A DNA stretch of 61,299 nt from Bryobacterales bacterium (GCA_003162425.1 PMOK01000191.1:1-61299); one strand, 5' to 3'; positions 51,868 through 60,013 are shown, counted from the first letter of the stretch. A program made the numbers and translations. The notes: generated by a model from the sequence alone, not told the origin.

Positions 51868-52869
51868 TTATACGGTTACAGGTCTTCCTCGGTCCTTTAG
51901 AGACTTTTCCGCCGCTTCCAGCATCGTGACAACCCGAAGACCGGCCACGCCATCGTTCATCGGCCGAACGTTGTGAGATACACAATCAACGAAGTACTTC
52001 GCCTCCGCCGCCAGGGCTTCCGTGTGCTCAATTTTTGGCGCATACATATCGCCCGAGCGATAACTCACAAGTAATTCGTGCACTTGCTCTCCGTTGTTCA
52101 GCTTGACGCCCTTGTCGTAGATTTTGATCTTCTCATCCGCATCAAGGTCGTTCCATACCAGCATCTTCTTTTCGCCCCCGATAAGAGTGGTTCTCACTTT
52201 CACCGGCGACAGCCAGTTGACATTAATGTGGGCGATCATTTTATTGCCAAAGTAGATGGTGATGTATGCCAGATCCTCCAAACCGTTAAGATGATTTTGC
52301 CCTGTGGCGACGACAGCTTCCGGCGTGGCGTTGAACAGATGGTCAACTATGGACAGATCGTGAGGCGCTAAATCCCAGATCACATTGACATCGTGCTGAA
52401 AAAGTCCGAGATTTACACGGGTCGAATCGTAATAGTACAAATTTCCAAGCGCGCCCTCCTCAACCAACTGGCGAATTTTCTTGACGGCGCCCGTGAACAA
52501 AAACGTGTGGTCCACCATGATCTGGAGGTTCTTTGCGATGGCCAAGTCGATCAACTCCTCGGCTTGGGCAGCAGTCGATGTGAATGGCTTTTCCACAAAA
52601 ACGTGTTTCCCGTTTTGGAGCGCGGCCTTGGCCAATTCAAAATGCGTCCAGACTGGCGTCACTACGGCCACAGCATCGACATCCGTTGCCGTGATCACTT
52701 CGCAGGGATCGGAAGTCACGTGGACACCTGGGTATGTTTGCTGGACTCGACTCAGCGCCTTCGGGCTCCTATCACAAACGACTGCGACTTCGCAGCCCTC
52801 AGCGCCGTGAAAATTCCTAACGATCTGTGGCCCCCAGTAACCATAGCCAATCACACCAATTCGAATCAT
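51868..52869 (-). CDS. Gfo/Idh/MocA oxidoreductase (WbpB/WlbA-like)
   Basis: About 333 residues from ATG 52869, preceded by AAGGAA. The NAD(P) motif is GVIGYGYWGPQIVRNF, and VFVEKPF carries the conserved Lys of the family (EKP). The catalytic-region HDVNVIWDLAPHDLSIVDHLF fits sugar 3-dehydrogenases such as WbpB/WlbA, which oxidise UDP-GlcNAc uronic acid at C3. With the WbpA-like gene (14.4 kb) and WbpE/D-like genes (21.0-22.8 kb) it could complete the route to UDP-2,3-diacetamido-2,3-dideoxy-glucuronic acid. An extension to 52917 is unlikely. Confidence 0.85.
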   Translation of the reverse strand: MIRIGVIGYGYWGPQIVRNFHGAEGCEVAVVCDRSPKALSRVQQTYPGVHVTSDPCEVITATDVDAVAVVTPVWTHFELAKAALQNGKHVFVEKPFTSTAAQAEELIDLAIAKNLQIMVDHTFLFTGAVKKIRQLVEEGALGNLYYYDSTRVNLGLFQHDVNVIWDLAPHDLSIVDHLFNATPEAVVATGQNHLNGLEDLAYITIYFGNKMIAHINVNWLSPVKVRTTLIGGEKKMLVWNDLDADEKIKIYDKGVKLNNGEQVHELLVSYRSGDMYAPKIEHTEALAAEAKYFVDCVSHNVRPMNDGVAGLRVVTMLEAAEKSLKDRGRPVTV

Positions 52870-52941
52870 ACGTTTATATTCCTTTTTTGATAGAGAATGC
52901 CATAACGTGCTAACCAACAGGTTGCCTGTCCGGTGACAGGT

Positions 52942-54108
52942 TTAGTACGCACCTTCTCCGGAGAGGACGGCGCGAGGAGTCCGCAGGAGGATTTTGAAGT
53001 CCGTCCAAGGCGTCCATGAACTCGCGTACTTCAGATCCATGCGGACCATTTCATCGAACGTGGTTTTGCTTCGTCCGCCGACCTGCCACGCACCCGTAAT
53101 TCCCGGTTTCACCGCTACTAACCGCTGCCTATGCCACATCTGGTAACACTCGAACTCGTAGGGGACGGGCGGCCTCGGCCCTACCAGTGACATCGAGCCG
53201 GACAAAACATTTAGGAATTGAGGTATTTCGTCGAGACTCGTCTTTCGCAAGAATTTCCCCAACGGAGTGATTCTTGGATCGTTCGTCAATTTGAAAACCT
53301 CGGACTTACGGCCATTTTCCTCTTCGCCGTCTGCGGCCCCTCCTATTAAACGCTTCACGAACTCCTTGTGAATTGTGTGATCGCTAGCGAAGTACATGGA
53401 CCGGAACTTGAGGAAGGTGAATTTTCTGCCGTGTTGACCCACTCTATCCTGTCGATACAAGACAGGGCCCCTGGAAGTGAGTTTGATGATAGCGGCGATC
53501 ACGATGAACAAAGGAGAGACCAGAACCAGCGCCAATAAGCTGCCGGCAATGTCCATCGATCTCTTCACAATGCGAGCCCCACGCTTGGGATCAAAATCCC
53601 AATCGAGATCGGGGTATAGAGTGGCGTCAGTCGGACCTTTGCCGTCTCGGTGGTGATGGTTTGGGTCTTCGGGAAACACATGGAAAGAGAGCCGAATCTC
53701 GTCAATTTGTTCGATGCTGAGCGTCTTACAAAGCGCGTTCGTGACCCTGGTCAAGAGGGCGCTTGTCACAGACTTCCCGACAGCGCTACCGATTTCAGTG
53801 AAGATAACGCCAAAAACGACATCGTCCTCGTACCAACCCTTTATGTCCGTCTCCCTGGTTGAGTGAGAGAGCGCATCTAAGACGCTTTCGAATTGCTCCC
53901 CATTGTTCACCGCCTTGAGTAGCCGGCGGGAGTCGAGCAGCATAAGAACGAAGGGCCTTTGGGATCGCTCCGTTCTTTTCCGTTCGAGACGGAGCATTCT
54001 TACGAAGAGTTCTTGATCGAGGATCTCGAAGCCCGGATCATACCCGGTAGGTTTCGTTTGGGCGTTCTCTAATAGCGAGGCACGCTTAGGCGGCGCCACG
54101 TTCGGCAT
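52942..54108 (-). CDS. Priming sugar transferase (WbaP/PglC family) with degenerate GGDEF-like N-terminus
   Basis: A 388-residue protein. The C-terminal half is a polyprenyl-phosphate sugar-1-phosphate transferase: KRSMDIAGSLLALVLVSPLFIVIA membrane segment, RQDRVGQHGRKFTFLKFRSM, KTSLDEIPQFLNVL, SLVGPRPP and KPGITGAWQVGGRS. It puts the first sugar phosphate on undecaprenyl phosphate. The N-terminal ~150 residues resemble a GGDEF/nucleotide-cyclase fold (RSQRPFVLMLLDSRRLLKAV, then GWYEDDVVFGVIF at the GGDEF position), but the GGDEF signature is lost. Cyclic-di-GMP synthesis is therefore unlikely, though ligand binding or protein contact is possible. ATG at 54108, 104 bp after the NusG-like stop; a weak stem TGCGG/CCGCA (54128-54145) lies in that gap. 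Confidence 0.87.
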   Translation of the reverse strand: MPNVAPPKRASLLENAQTKPTGYDPGFEILDQELFVRMLRLERKRTERSQRPFVLMLLDSRRLLKAVNNGEQFESVLDALSHSTRETDIKGWYEDDVVFGVIFTEIGSAVGKSVTSALLTRVTNALCKTLSIEQIDEIRLSFHVFPEDPNHHHRDGKGPTDATLYPDLDWDFDPKRGARIVKRSMDIAGSLLALVLVSPLFIVIAAIIKLTSRGPVLYRQDRVGQHGRKFTFLKFRSMYFASDHTIHKEFVKRLIGGAADGEEENGRKSEVFKLTNDPRITPLGKFLRKTSLDEIPQFLNVLSGSMSLVGPRPPVPYEFECYQMWHRQRLVAVKPGITGAWQVGGRSKTTFDEMVRMDLKYASSWTPWTDFKILLRTPRAVLSGEGAY

Positions 54109-54212
54109 AGGTTTACTCCCTCACAATTGCGGCATCAATACCGCAGGTTCAGAGCTGCGATCATACACTTCGTTTTCAGTGGAGTGTAAAGAACGGCCCA
54201 AAGAGAATCGGG

Positions 54213-54797
54213 CTAGGCGCAGGTCGCACCAGAGAGCAGGCTGTTCGTCTGAACCATGCGCTTAGATCGGCCGGCGTACAACGGCCTGGCCCAATGTCGT
54301 TCGATCTCTACGGCAATCGACCGGCTGAGCAGGCTCACGGACACAACGATCCGCTGCTTCCTGCGGATCTCTACCAGAATTCCTTCGGTCCCTGTCAAAG
54401 GCCCTTCCTCGATCCGAACTTTCTGACCGACGTCCAGGAAAGGCCACGGCTCGGCCGAGAGCCCTGACTGGATCGCGGCTTGAATGGCAGCCACTTCCCG
54501 GTCGTCGATTGGCACTGGAATCTTTCCGATACCCACAAAGTGCAGGACACCAGGAATGGTCAGAATCGGAAGCCGGCTCTCTTCATTCTTCAGCCGGCAG
54601 AACAAGTAGCCGGGGAAAAGCGGGAGGTCCACCCACTGAAAGCGATCTGACCAGCGGCGTCGCGCCTTATAAAGAGGCAGAAACTCCTCGAAGCCCTTGT
54701 ACCGCGCTATGGTGGCGACGACTCTTTCTGCCTGAGGCTTGACTCGAATCGCGAACCATTTGCCCGGATGATGATCGAAGATTTCTTGATTTTCCAT
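54213..54797 (-). CDS. NusG-family transcription antiterminator (RfaH/UpxY-like)
   Basis: About 194 residues from ATG 54797. The NGN domain has WFAIRVKPQAERVVATIARYKGFEEFLPLYKARRRW and LPLFPGYLFCRL; the KOW domain has VGQKVRIEEGPLTGTEGILVEIRRKQRIVVSVSLL. Specialised NusG paralogues placed first in polysaccharide operons load on RNA polymerase and prevent premature termination across very long transcripts. It is the first gene of the minus-strand locus, followed by the priming transferase. Regulation is likely through the sigma-54-like element and dyad upstream. An in-frame extension to 54920 has no NusG similarity and would overlap the promoter. Confidence 0.88.
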   Translation of the reverse strand: MENQEIFDHHPGKWFAIRVKPQAERVVATIARYKGFEEFLPLYKARRRWSDRFQWVDLPLFPGYLFCRLKNEESRLPILTIPGVLHFVGIGKIPVPIDDREVAAIQAAIQSGLSAEPWPFLDVGQKVRIEEGPLTGTEGILVEIRRKQRIVVSVSLLSRSIAVEIERHWARPLYAGRSKRMVQTNSLLSGATCA

Positions 54798-54890
54798 TGA
54801 TGCCTGCTGCGGTTTGGACAGAGCTGCCGCCCAGTGAGTCCCAATGTCCGACTCATCCCGCTGGACTGATTTATCCTGTGCGCATCGGAT

Positions 54891-54906
54891 TGCAGTTCGA
54901 GTGCCA
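54891..54906 (-). promoter_or_regulatory. Putative sigma-54 promoter of the NusG-like gene
   Basis: The minus strand reads TGGCACTCGAACTGCA. It matches TGGCACG-N4-TTGCW at 10 of 12 positions and has the required GG-N10-GC spacing. A transcript would start near 54880 and give a leader of about 83 nt. A shared dyad lies 94 bp upstream. Confidence 0.55.
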
Positions 54907-54999
54907 GTAAGTCCGATCACGACAAAGAACGTACTCCCAAGCAGTTACATTGCGGCGATGAGCTGCTCATGATTGAAGACGATTAGGAATTGCTCCCAA

Positions 55000-55017
55000 T
55001 TTATGAGACTAAAGTCC
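55000..55017. promoter_or_regulatory. Dyad TTTATGAGACTAAAGTCC upstream of the NusG-led operon
   Basis: Same 18-mer as at 20694-20711 with one mismatch; the dyad core is GACT-AA-AGTC. It lies 203 bp before the NusG-like start and 94 bp from the -24/-12 element. The rest of 54921-55206 holds the divergent promoters and no other gene. Confidence 0.5.
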
Positions 55018-55206
55018 GATCCGGGGTTCGCTTCGATTCCCCTACTCTCCTTGGCGAGGTCCTAAAACCACGGCGCGGAATTCTCAATCGCCCCGTTGCT
55101 TAACTGGCCTAAACGTTTGGAACAAAGAGGTAAATCCAACAGCGATTAAACTCCACCCGCCTTTGAAGTTCTCCCTGGCAAAGAGAAGCGGCAATTTCGA
55201 CATGAT

Positions 55207-56490
55207 GTGGTCCTATGGTTGCAACGCTTAGGGATTGTGACTCCATCGTCATATTCGAATCCGACTCTCTCAAGGAGCGTTTCAGGAATACGTTCGAAAG
55301 CGATTTTTCCAGCCTGGAGAGTTGTTCCCTTCGCACTCACGATGTTGTCCTTGTCCGCTCCGGCCGCTATCTCATCACAAATATCGTTATCCAATCAGTC
55401 AGCAGCTCCCGGTTCCAGCATCTTGTTTCCAGTGACGTTTGCGTCAGAGGGTGCGTCCATAAGCGGCATCCAGTTCGATTTGGAGTACGACGGTAGCACC
55501 ATGAGCTTCGCCACGACGCTTGGTGATGCCCTTAGGCAGTCTGGAAAGAATATGTATTCCGCAGATTTGGCGTCGAATCGGAAACGCATCCTGATTGTAG
55601 GGACGAACCAAAGCCAAATTCCTGACGGTACTCTATTCAACCTATTCGTCAACGTCAGTGCCAGTGCTTCTCAGGGCTCATACCCGCTGAAGATCGCGGC
55701 AGTCGTCGGAACGGACCCAAACGGTGTGCCAGTAGCAGTGCTTGGTCTGGCTGGTACCCTCACGGTTAGCGCTTCTGCTACGATCACAAGGCTCCAGGTA
55801 AATGGAGTCCTGAACGCCGCGAGTTGGTCCGCTAACCCTGTCGCCCCAGGGGAAATCGTTACCCTGATTGGGTCTGGAATAGGCCCCTTGACCCCACGGA
55901 CCCCAACGTCTCCCAGCGCAACCGTTCTCGCTGGCACAAGCGTTCTGTTCGATGGTGTTCCCGCGCCGCTTCTCTTCGTCGGTCCGAACCAGATCAACGC
56001 TGTCGTTCCGTATGAGATCTACGCGAAAGCTAACACAGAACTGAAGATTACACTCCAGCAGCAAACGGTAGCCGCAACTTCTTTGACCGTGGGTGGCGCA
56101 GCCCCCGCGATATTCACCGTAGGCTATAGCGGGGTCGGTCAAGGGGCGATCCTGAATCAGGACTTGACGATCAACTCGCCAACTGATCCGGCGGAGAAGG
56201 GATCCATCGTGACCCTGTTTGCTACCGGAGCCGGGCAGACTGATCCGCCTGGACAGGACGGTCAACTTGCAGGCGCCGTCCTGCCCAAACCATTGCTGCC
56301 GGTCGCGGTCCAGATCGGAGGCCTCGATGCGGAGGTACAGTACGCGGGGGCTGCACCCGGGCTCATTTCGGGACTTCTTCAAGTCAACGCCAAGATCCCC
56401 GAGAAAGCACCTTCAGGCGCCGCTATTCCGATCGAACTGATCATCGGGCAGATTAGCAGCCCGGCCGGCGTGACTCTCGCGATTAAATGA
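55207..56490 (+). CDS. Secreted cohesin-like protein with TIGR03437-type C-terminal domain
   Basis: A 427-residue protein from GTG 55207; the signal segment (AWRVVPFALTMLSLSAPAAIS) begins ~35 residues in, so an internal start is possible. Residues ~60-190 form a cohesin-like beta sandwich (LSNQSAAPGSSILFPVTFAS, GIQFDLEYD). The C-terminal ~230 residues carry NGVLNAASWSANPVAPGEIVTLIGSGIGP and FVGPNQINAVVPYEI, GLISGLLQVNAKIP, which match the TIGR03437 family abundant in Solibacter. A cohesin-like module suggests binding to dockerin proteins such as that at 13.8 kb. It diverges from the NusG-like gene and precedes the PEP-CTERM-like gene by 117 bp. Confidence 0.85.
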   Translation: MVLWLQRLGIVTPSSYSNPTLSRSVSGIRSKAIFPAWRVVPFALTMLSLSAPAAISSQISLSNQSAAPGSSILFPVTFASEGASISGIQFDLEYDGSTMSFATTLGDALRQSGKNMYSADLASNRKRILIVGTNQSQIPDGTLFNLFVNVSASASQGSYPLKIAAVVGTDPNGVPVAVLGLAGTLTVSASATITRLQVNGVLNAASWSANPVAPGEIVTLIGSGIGPLTPRTPTSPSATVLAGTSVLFDGVPAPLLFVGPNQINAVVPYEIYAKANTELKITLQQQTVAATSLTVGGAAPAIFTVGYSGVGQGAILNQDLTINSPTDPAEKGSIVTLFATGAGQTDPPGQDGQLAGAVLPKPLLPVAVQIGGLDAEVQYAGAAPGLISGLLQVNAKIPEKAPSGAAIPIELIIGQISSPAGVTLAIK

Positions 56491-56513
56491 GTATGCATTG
56501 CCCTAAGGTCCCA

Positions 56514-56542
56514 TTGACACAAGTTGCGATAGCGTTTATATT
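56514..56542 (+). promoter_or_regulatory. Sigma-70-type promoter of the PEP-CTERM-like gene
   Basis: TTGACA (56514-56519), 17-nt spacer, TATATT (56537-56542). The start codon is 66 bp downstream. A CTAAGGTCCC just upstream (56503-56512) loosely resembles part of the dyad but is not a full copy. Confidence 0.65.
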
Positions 56543-56607
56543 TTTGAGATGTGTGTTCGATGTATTGTCGGCGCGCGCGCGGTTTATTACAGCATTCGGA
56601 GGAAATT

Positions 56608-57405
56608 ATGAACATCAATAAGCGAAGTTTGATTCGGGGTTTAGGACTGGTGGTCGCCGGTCTGGTATCGGTAGCGTGGGCCGCTGATACTTTGACGGTT
56701 CAGAACGTCGGTGCCGGCGCCGTGATGGGCGGTGTCTACACAAGCCCTTATGGACTATCGGTCAATGGTACTCCCACGCTCTTGATCTGCGACGATTACG
56801 AGACCAATATATCCCTGGGCGATTCGTGGTCCGCGAGTCTGACAACACTGGCGCAAATCAGTAGCGCTAATGTGAACGGGTTTAAATTTGCCAGTTCTCC
56901 ATACAGCTCGGCTCTTCTGCAGGGCACTACCGCAGCCGAGGATTACGCGACTGCAGCGGTCCTCGCCGCCGAATTAATGACGTTACCAAACATTGGCACG
57001 CCTACCGAGAATGCTGAGACGGCTGGTGAACTCAGCTTTGCCATTTGGAGTGTTTTTGATAATTCCTTATACACGAAGCTGAATTCCTCAAGCCACACCT
57101 CCGGCTACGGCTCGCTAACTTTGACTGAGGTGAATGCTGTTGACGCCTACATTACAAACGCCCAAGCCCTCGTCGCCGGCGCTACAGTCGCGGGAACTAC
57201 GAATCTAGGCGATATATCGGTCGACGGCCAACCCGTTACCAATCTGGCGGTCTATTCTCCGAATCCTCTAAGCACATCGCAAGAATTCTTAGCTGTCGAC
57301 ACGGTCCGCGCTGCTGAGCCGCCTTCCCCGGTTCTCCTCGGTTTGGACCTGCTGGGTCTAGCGGGGCTGATACTTTTTGCCCGTCGGCGATGGTTGGCTC
57401 GCTGA
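56608..57405 (+). CDS. PEP-CTERM-like secreted protein (exosortase substrate)
   Basis: A 265-residue protein from ATG 56608, with GGAGG 6 nt upstream. Signal peptide residues 1-25 end SVAWAA. The mature part is Ser/Thr/Ala-rich with no recognised domain (CDDYETNISLGDSW near residue 60). The C-terminus has EPPSP, a hydrophobic stretch (VLLGLDLLGLAGLILF) and an Arg cluster ARRR, the layout of a PEP-CTERM sorting signal. The motif is EPPSP rather than the usual PEP, a variant. It is probably the substrate of the exosortase coded at 15.8 kb. A long upstream frame to 56551 lacks a signal peptide and is rejected. Confidence 0.83.
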   Translation: MNINKRSLIRGLGLVVAGLVSVAWAADTLTVQNVGAGAVMGGVYTSPYGLSVNGTPTLLICDDYETNISLGDSWSASLTTLAQISSANVNGFKFASSPYSSALLQGTTAAEDYATAAVLAAELMTLPNIGTPTENAETAGELSFAIWSVFDNSLYTKLNSSSHTSGYGSLTLTEVNAVDAYITNAQALVAGATVAGTTNLGDISVDGQPVTNLAVYSPNPLSTSQEFLAVDTVRAAEPPSPVLLGLDLLGLAGLILFARRRWLAR

Positions 57406-57457
57406 ATTTGACACAAGCAAAAGTCGTTCAGATTTCCAGTCTTGCGATCTACTGCTA

Positions 57458-57484
57458 GCTTGCTCAGGGTCGCCCTGAGCAAGC
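57458..57484 (+). terminator. Strong hairpin after the PEP-CTERM-like gene
   Basis: GCTTGCTCAGGG-TCG-CCCTGAGCAAGC is a perfect 12-bp stem with a 3-nt loop, 52 bp after the stop. No T-tract follows. It would separate this gene from the TPR lipoprotein gene. Confidence 0.6.
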
Positions 57485-57610
57485 CAGTCCGCGGCTAAGC
57501 GGTTGAATAAAACTCCTTGTTTCTCAATCATGCAAGCCGGGAAGCGTCTCGTGCGTTCCAGATGAGGTCCCCGGACTCTAACGTTGCCGCAGGTAGTACT
57601 TAACCCAGAG

Positions 57611-57639
57611 TTGAGCGATTCCATTCTCTAATCTAGAAA
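57611..57639 (+). promoter_or_regulatory. Possible sigma-70 promoter of the TPR gene
   Basis: TTGAGC (57611-57616), 17-nt spacer, TAGAAA (57634-57639). Each hexamer matches consensus at 4 of 6 positions. The start codon at 57686 is 47 bp downstream of the -10. Confidence 0.35.
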
Positions 57640-57685
57640 TGGTACGGTAATGTGCAGCATTGATCGCACCTCCGTGACCGTGCCT

Positions 57686-59872
57686 ATGAAGATTACGAGC
57701 ATCAAAAGACTGAGCATTCTGGGTTTGGTTTTGGTGTTCTTAGTCGATTGTTCAACCGATCCCAATAAACAAAAGCTCAAGTACCTGAACAGCGGCGCAA
57801 AGTACGTCAAACAGAATAAGCTTCAAGAGGCCGTCATCCAATTCCGCAATGCCATTCAGATCGATCCCAGGTTTGCCGAAGCGCATTATCAGCTCGCCCG
57901 TGCTTACCTTGGCCTGAAGAACCCCGAAGCAGCCTACCGCGAACTCATGGAAACAGTGACGCTGTCGCCCCAAAACTCCGAGGCGCAACTTCAACTCGCC
58001 GCTCTGCAGATTGCCCGGCGCCAATACGGCCAAGCCCAGGCAACGGCTAAGAAAGTACTCACCATCGACCCAGGGAATGTTCGCGCCCATGAAATCCTGG
58101 GAGAACTCTACACCATGGCCCGAGACTTTCCGCGCGCCATCCTGGAGTTCCGAAAGACGAATGAACTTGACCCGCACCGAATCCCCGGCTATGCTGCGCT
58201 CGGCGCAGTCTATCTTGCTGCCGGTCAACCCACGGAAGCAGAAACCGCCTACAAAAAAGCCATCGAAGTCGACCCCCAGTCGGCCCAGGCCCACGTCGCG
58301 CTTGCCCAATTCTACATGTCTCAACGTAAGATCGCCGCTGCCGAACAGGAACTACGAGCGGCCGGCGAACTCGATCCGCACAGCGTTCTATCCCGGATCT
58401 TTCTGGCACGCATCTATACCGAAACTGGCAGGCTGAACGATGCTGAGAAACTCTATACGCAGTTGAAAACAGTTGGGCCCGATGATCCGGCGGCATATCA
58501 AGCTCTCGGCCTCTTCTTCCTATCGACTGGGCAAAAGCAAAAGGCGGCCGCTGAGTTTCAAGCTCTGCTCGCTTCCAAACCGAAAGACAGCTCAGTGAAG
58601 TTGCTTCTGATCGAGACGCTGATCGACCTCAACCGGATTAGCGAAGCCGCGTCCCTCACACAGGAAGTCTTGAAATCAAATCCTTCCGATCCGCGCGCTC
58701 TTTTGGCGAATGGTCGAATACTCATTGCACAGCGTAACTACAAGTCGGCTATGGAAGCTCTCCAAAACGCCCTCAAGTCTGAACCCAAGTCCGCCGCAAC
58801 GCTGTATTCTTTGGGTATCGCGGAGAACGCCCTCGGCCTGGCCGATCTGGCCAAGTCTTCTTTTTCGAGCGCTCTGGCCTTGAATCCTCAAATGGCCGAA
58901 GCCGCGGCAAACCTGGCGAATCTTGAATTCAAGCGGGGTGATTACGACGAGACACTGCGCCTTGTAGACCAAGCACTTAAGGCTAATCCGAACCTCCCCT
59001 CGGCTTACTTAGCCGGCGCTCAGGCCCATCTTGCACAGGGCGAAACCAAGCAAGGGCAGACCATGCTCGACGAAGCGTTAGCGCGCGATCCTGGTTCTCT
59101 TCCCGGACTCGCGGTGCTCGTGAAGCTCTACGAAAGTCAAGGTCGCTCTCGAGAAGCCGCCGAGCGCCTTTCTAAGCTGGTCCAGCAGTCTCCCCAGAAT
59201 CCCGGGCTCCTCTTTTTGTTGGCAGTAACTCAATTCAGTTTGAAAAACCTGGATCAGGCGGAAGCCAGCGTCAGGCAGGCGCTCGCGCTTGATCCGAAGA
59301 CTCCAGAGGCATACACCCTATTAGCCAATATCGATTTCGCCCGTGGCACGGTTGAAAAAGCCAAAGCCAATCTTCGCAAAGCGATCGAGATAAATCCACG
59401 CAATGTATCAAACTATGCGGCCTTGGGAACCGAGTTTGAAAAGGAAGGCAACTGGGAAGAGGCGAAGAAACTCTTCGAAAAGGCCCATGAGCTCGATCCC
59501 GGTTCCCCGTTCGTCGCCGACGAGTTGGCCTTCCTCTATCTTGAGCACGGGGGGGACGTCAACGTTGCGCTCAACCTGGCGCAGTCCGCAAAACAGAAGC
59601 TGCCCAACTCTTCCATCACAGCCGACGCGCTCGGTTGGGCTTATTACAAGATTGGATCCACTGAGTCAGCGGTCGAACAATTGAAGGATTGCGTTCGCGA
59701 AGCCCCTAAAAACCCGCTGTTCCAGTACCACTTGGGGATGGCGTATGTCGCCGCTGGGCATATGGATGCGGCGAGAGGATCTCTACGGAAGGCGCTCGAG
59801 GACGACCCTAACTTCGCCTATGCGGCGAATGCCAAAGACACGCTCGCGAAGATTTCCAATCGATCCCGTTGA
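57686..59872 (+). CDS. prsT: PEP-CTERM-system TPR-repeat lipoprotein (PrsT-like)
   Basis: About 728 residues from ATG 57686. A signal peptide ends in LVDC (Cys22), a lipobox with an unusual Asp before the Cys. The remainder is some twenty tetratricopeptide repeats (for example NKLQEAVIQFRNAIQIDPRFAEAHYQLARAYLG), extending to the C-terminus. This matches the TPR lipoprotein family (PrsT) found beside exosortase/PEP-CTERM exopolysaccharide systems. It probably scaffolds export or assembly in the periplasm. It lies downstream of the PEP-CTERM-like gene, with a hairpin and a weak promoter between. Confidence 0.83.
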   Translation: MKITSIKRLSILGLVLVFLVDCSTDPNKQKLKYLNSGAKYVKQNKLQEAVIQFRNAIQIDPRFAEAHYQLARAYLGLKNPEAAYRELMETVTLSPQNSEAQLQLAALQIARRQYGQAQATAKKVLTIDPGNVRAHEILGELYTMARDFPRAILEFRKTNELDPHRIPGYAALGAVYLAAGQPTEAETAYKKAIEVDPQSAQAHVALAQFYMSQRKIAAAEQELRAAGELDPHSVLSRIFLARIYTETGRLNDAEKLYTQLKTVGPDDPAAYQALGLFFLSTGQKQKAAAEFQALLASKPKDSSVKLLLIETLIDLNRISEAASLTQEVLKSNPSDPRALLANGRILIAQRNYKSAMEALQNALKSEPKSAATLYSLGIAENALGLADLAKSSFSSALALNPQMAEAAANLANLEFKRGDYDETLRLVDQALKANPNLPSAYLAGAQAHLAQGETKQGQTMLDEALARDPGSLPGLAVLVKLYESQGRSREAAERLSKLVQQSPQNPGLLFLLAVTQFSLKNLDQAEASVRQALALDPKTPEAYTLLANIDFARGTVEKAKANLRKAIEINPRNVSNYAALGTEFEKEGNWEEAKKLFEKAHELDPGSPFVADELAFLYLEHGGDVNVALNLAQSAKQKLPNSSITADALGWAYYKIGSTESAVEQLKDCVREAPKNPLFQYHLGMAYVAAGHMDAARGSLRKALEDDPNFAYAANAKDTLAKISNRSR

Positions 59873-60013
59873 TTTCACGTTGACCAGTACTTGGCCTAAG
59901 TAAGTACCCCCAAGGTCGTACGCCTCGATTCGAGCGGTCCCTCGATCAATTAACCATTCAAGTAGGGTTTACCAGGGATAGGAAGAACGTCGTACGGGTA
60001 CTATATTCGATCT

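Noticed and set aside
57640..57660. TGGTACGGTAATGTGCA before the TPR gene as a sigma-54 promoter
   Set aside because: The GG and GC elements are 11 nt apart instead of 10, and it lies close to the start codon.
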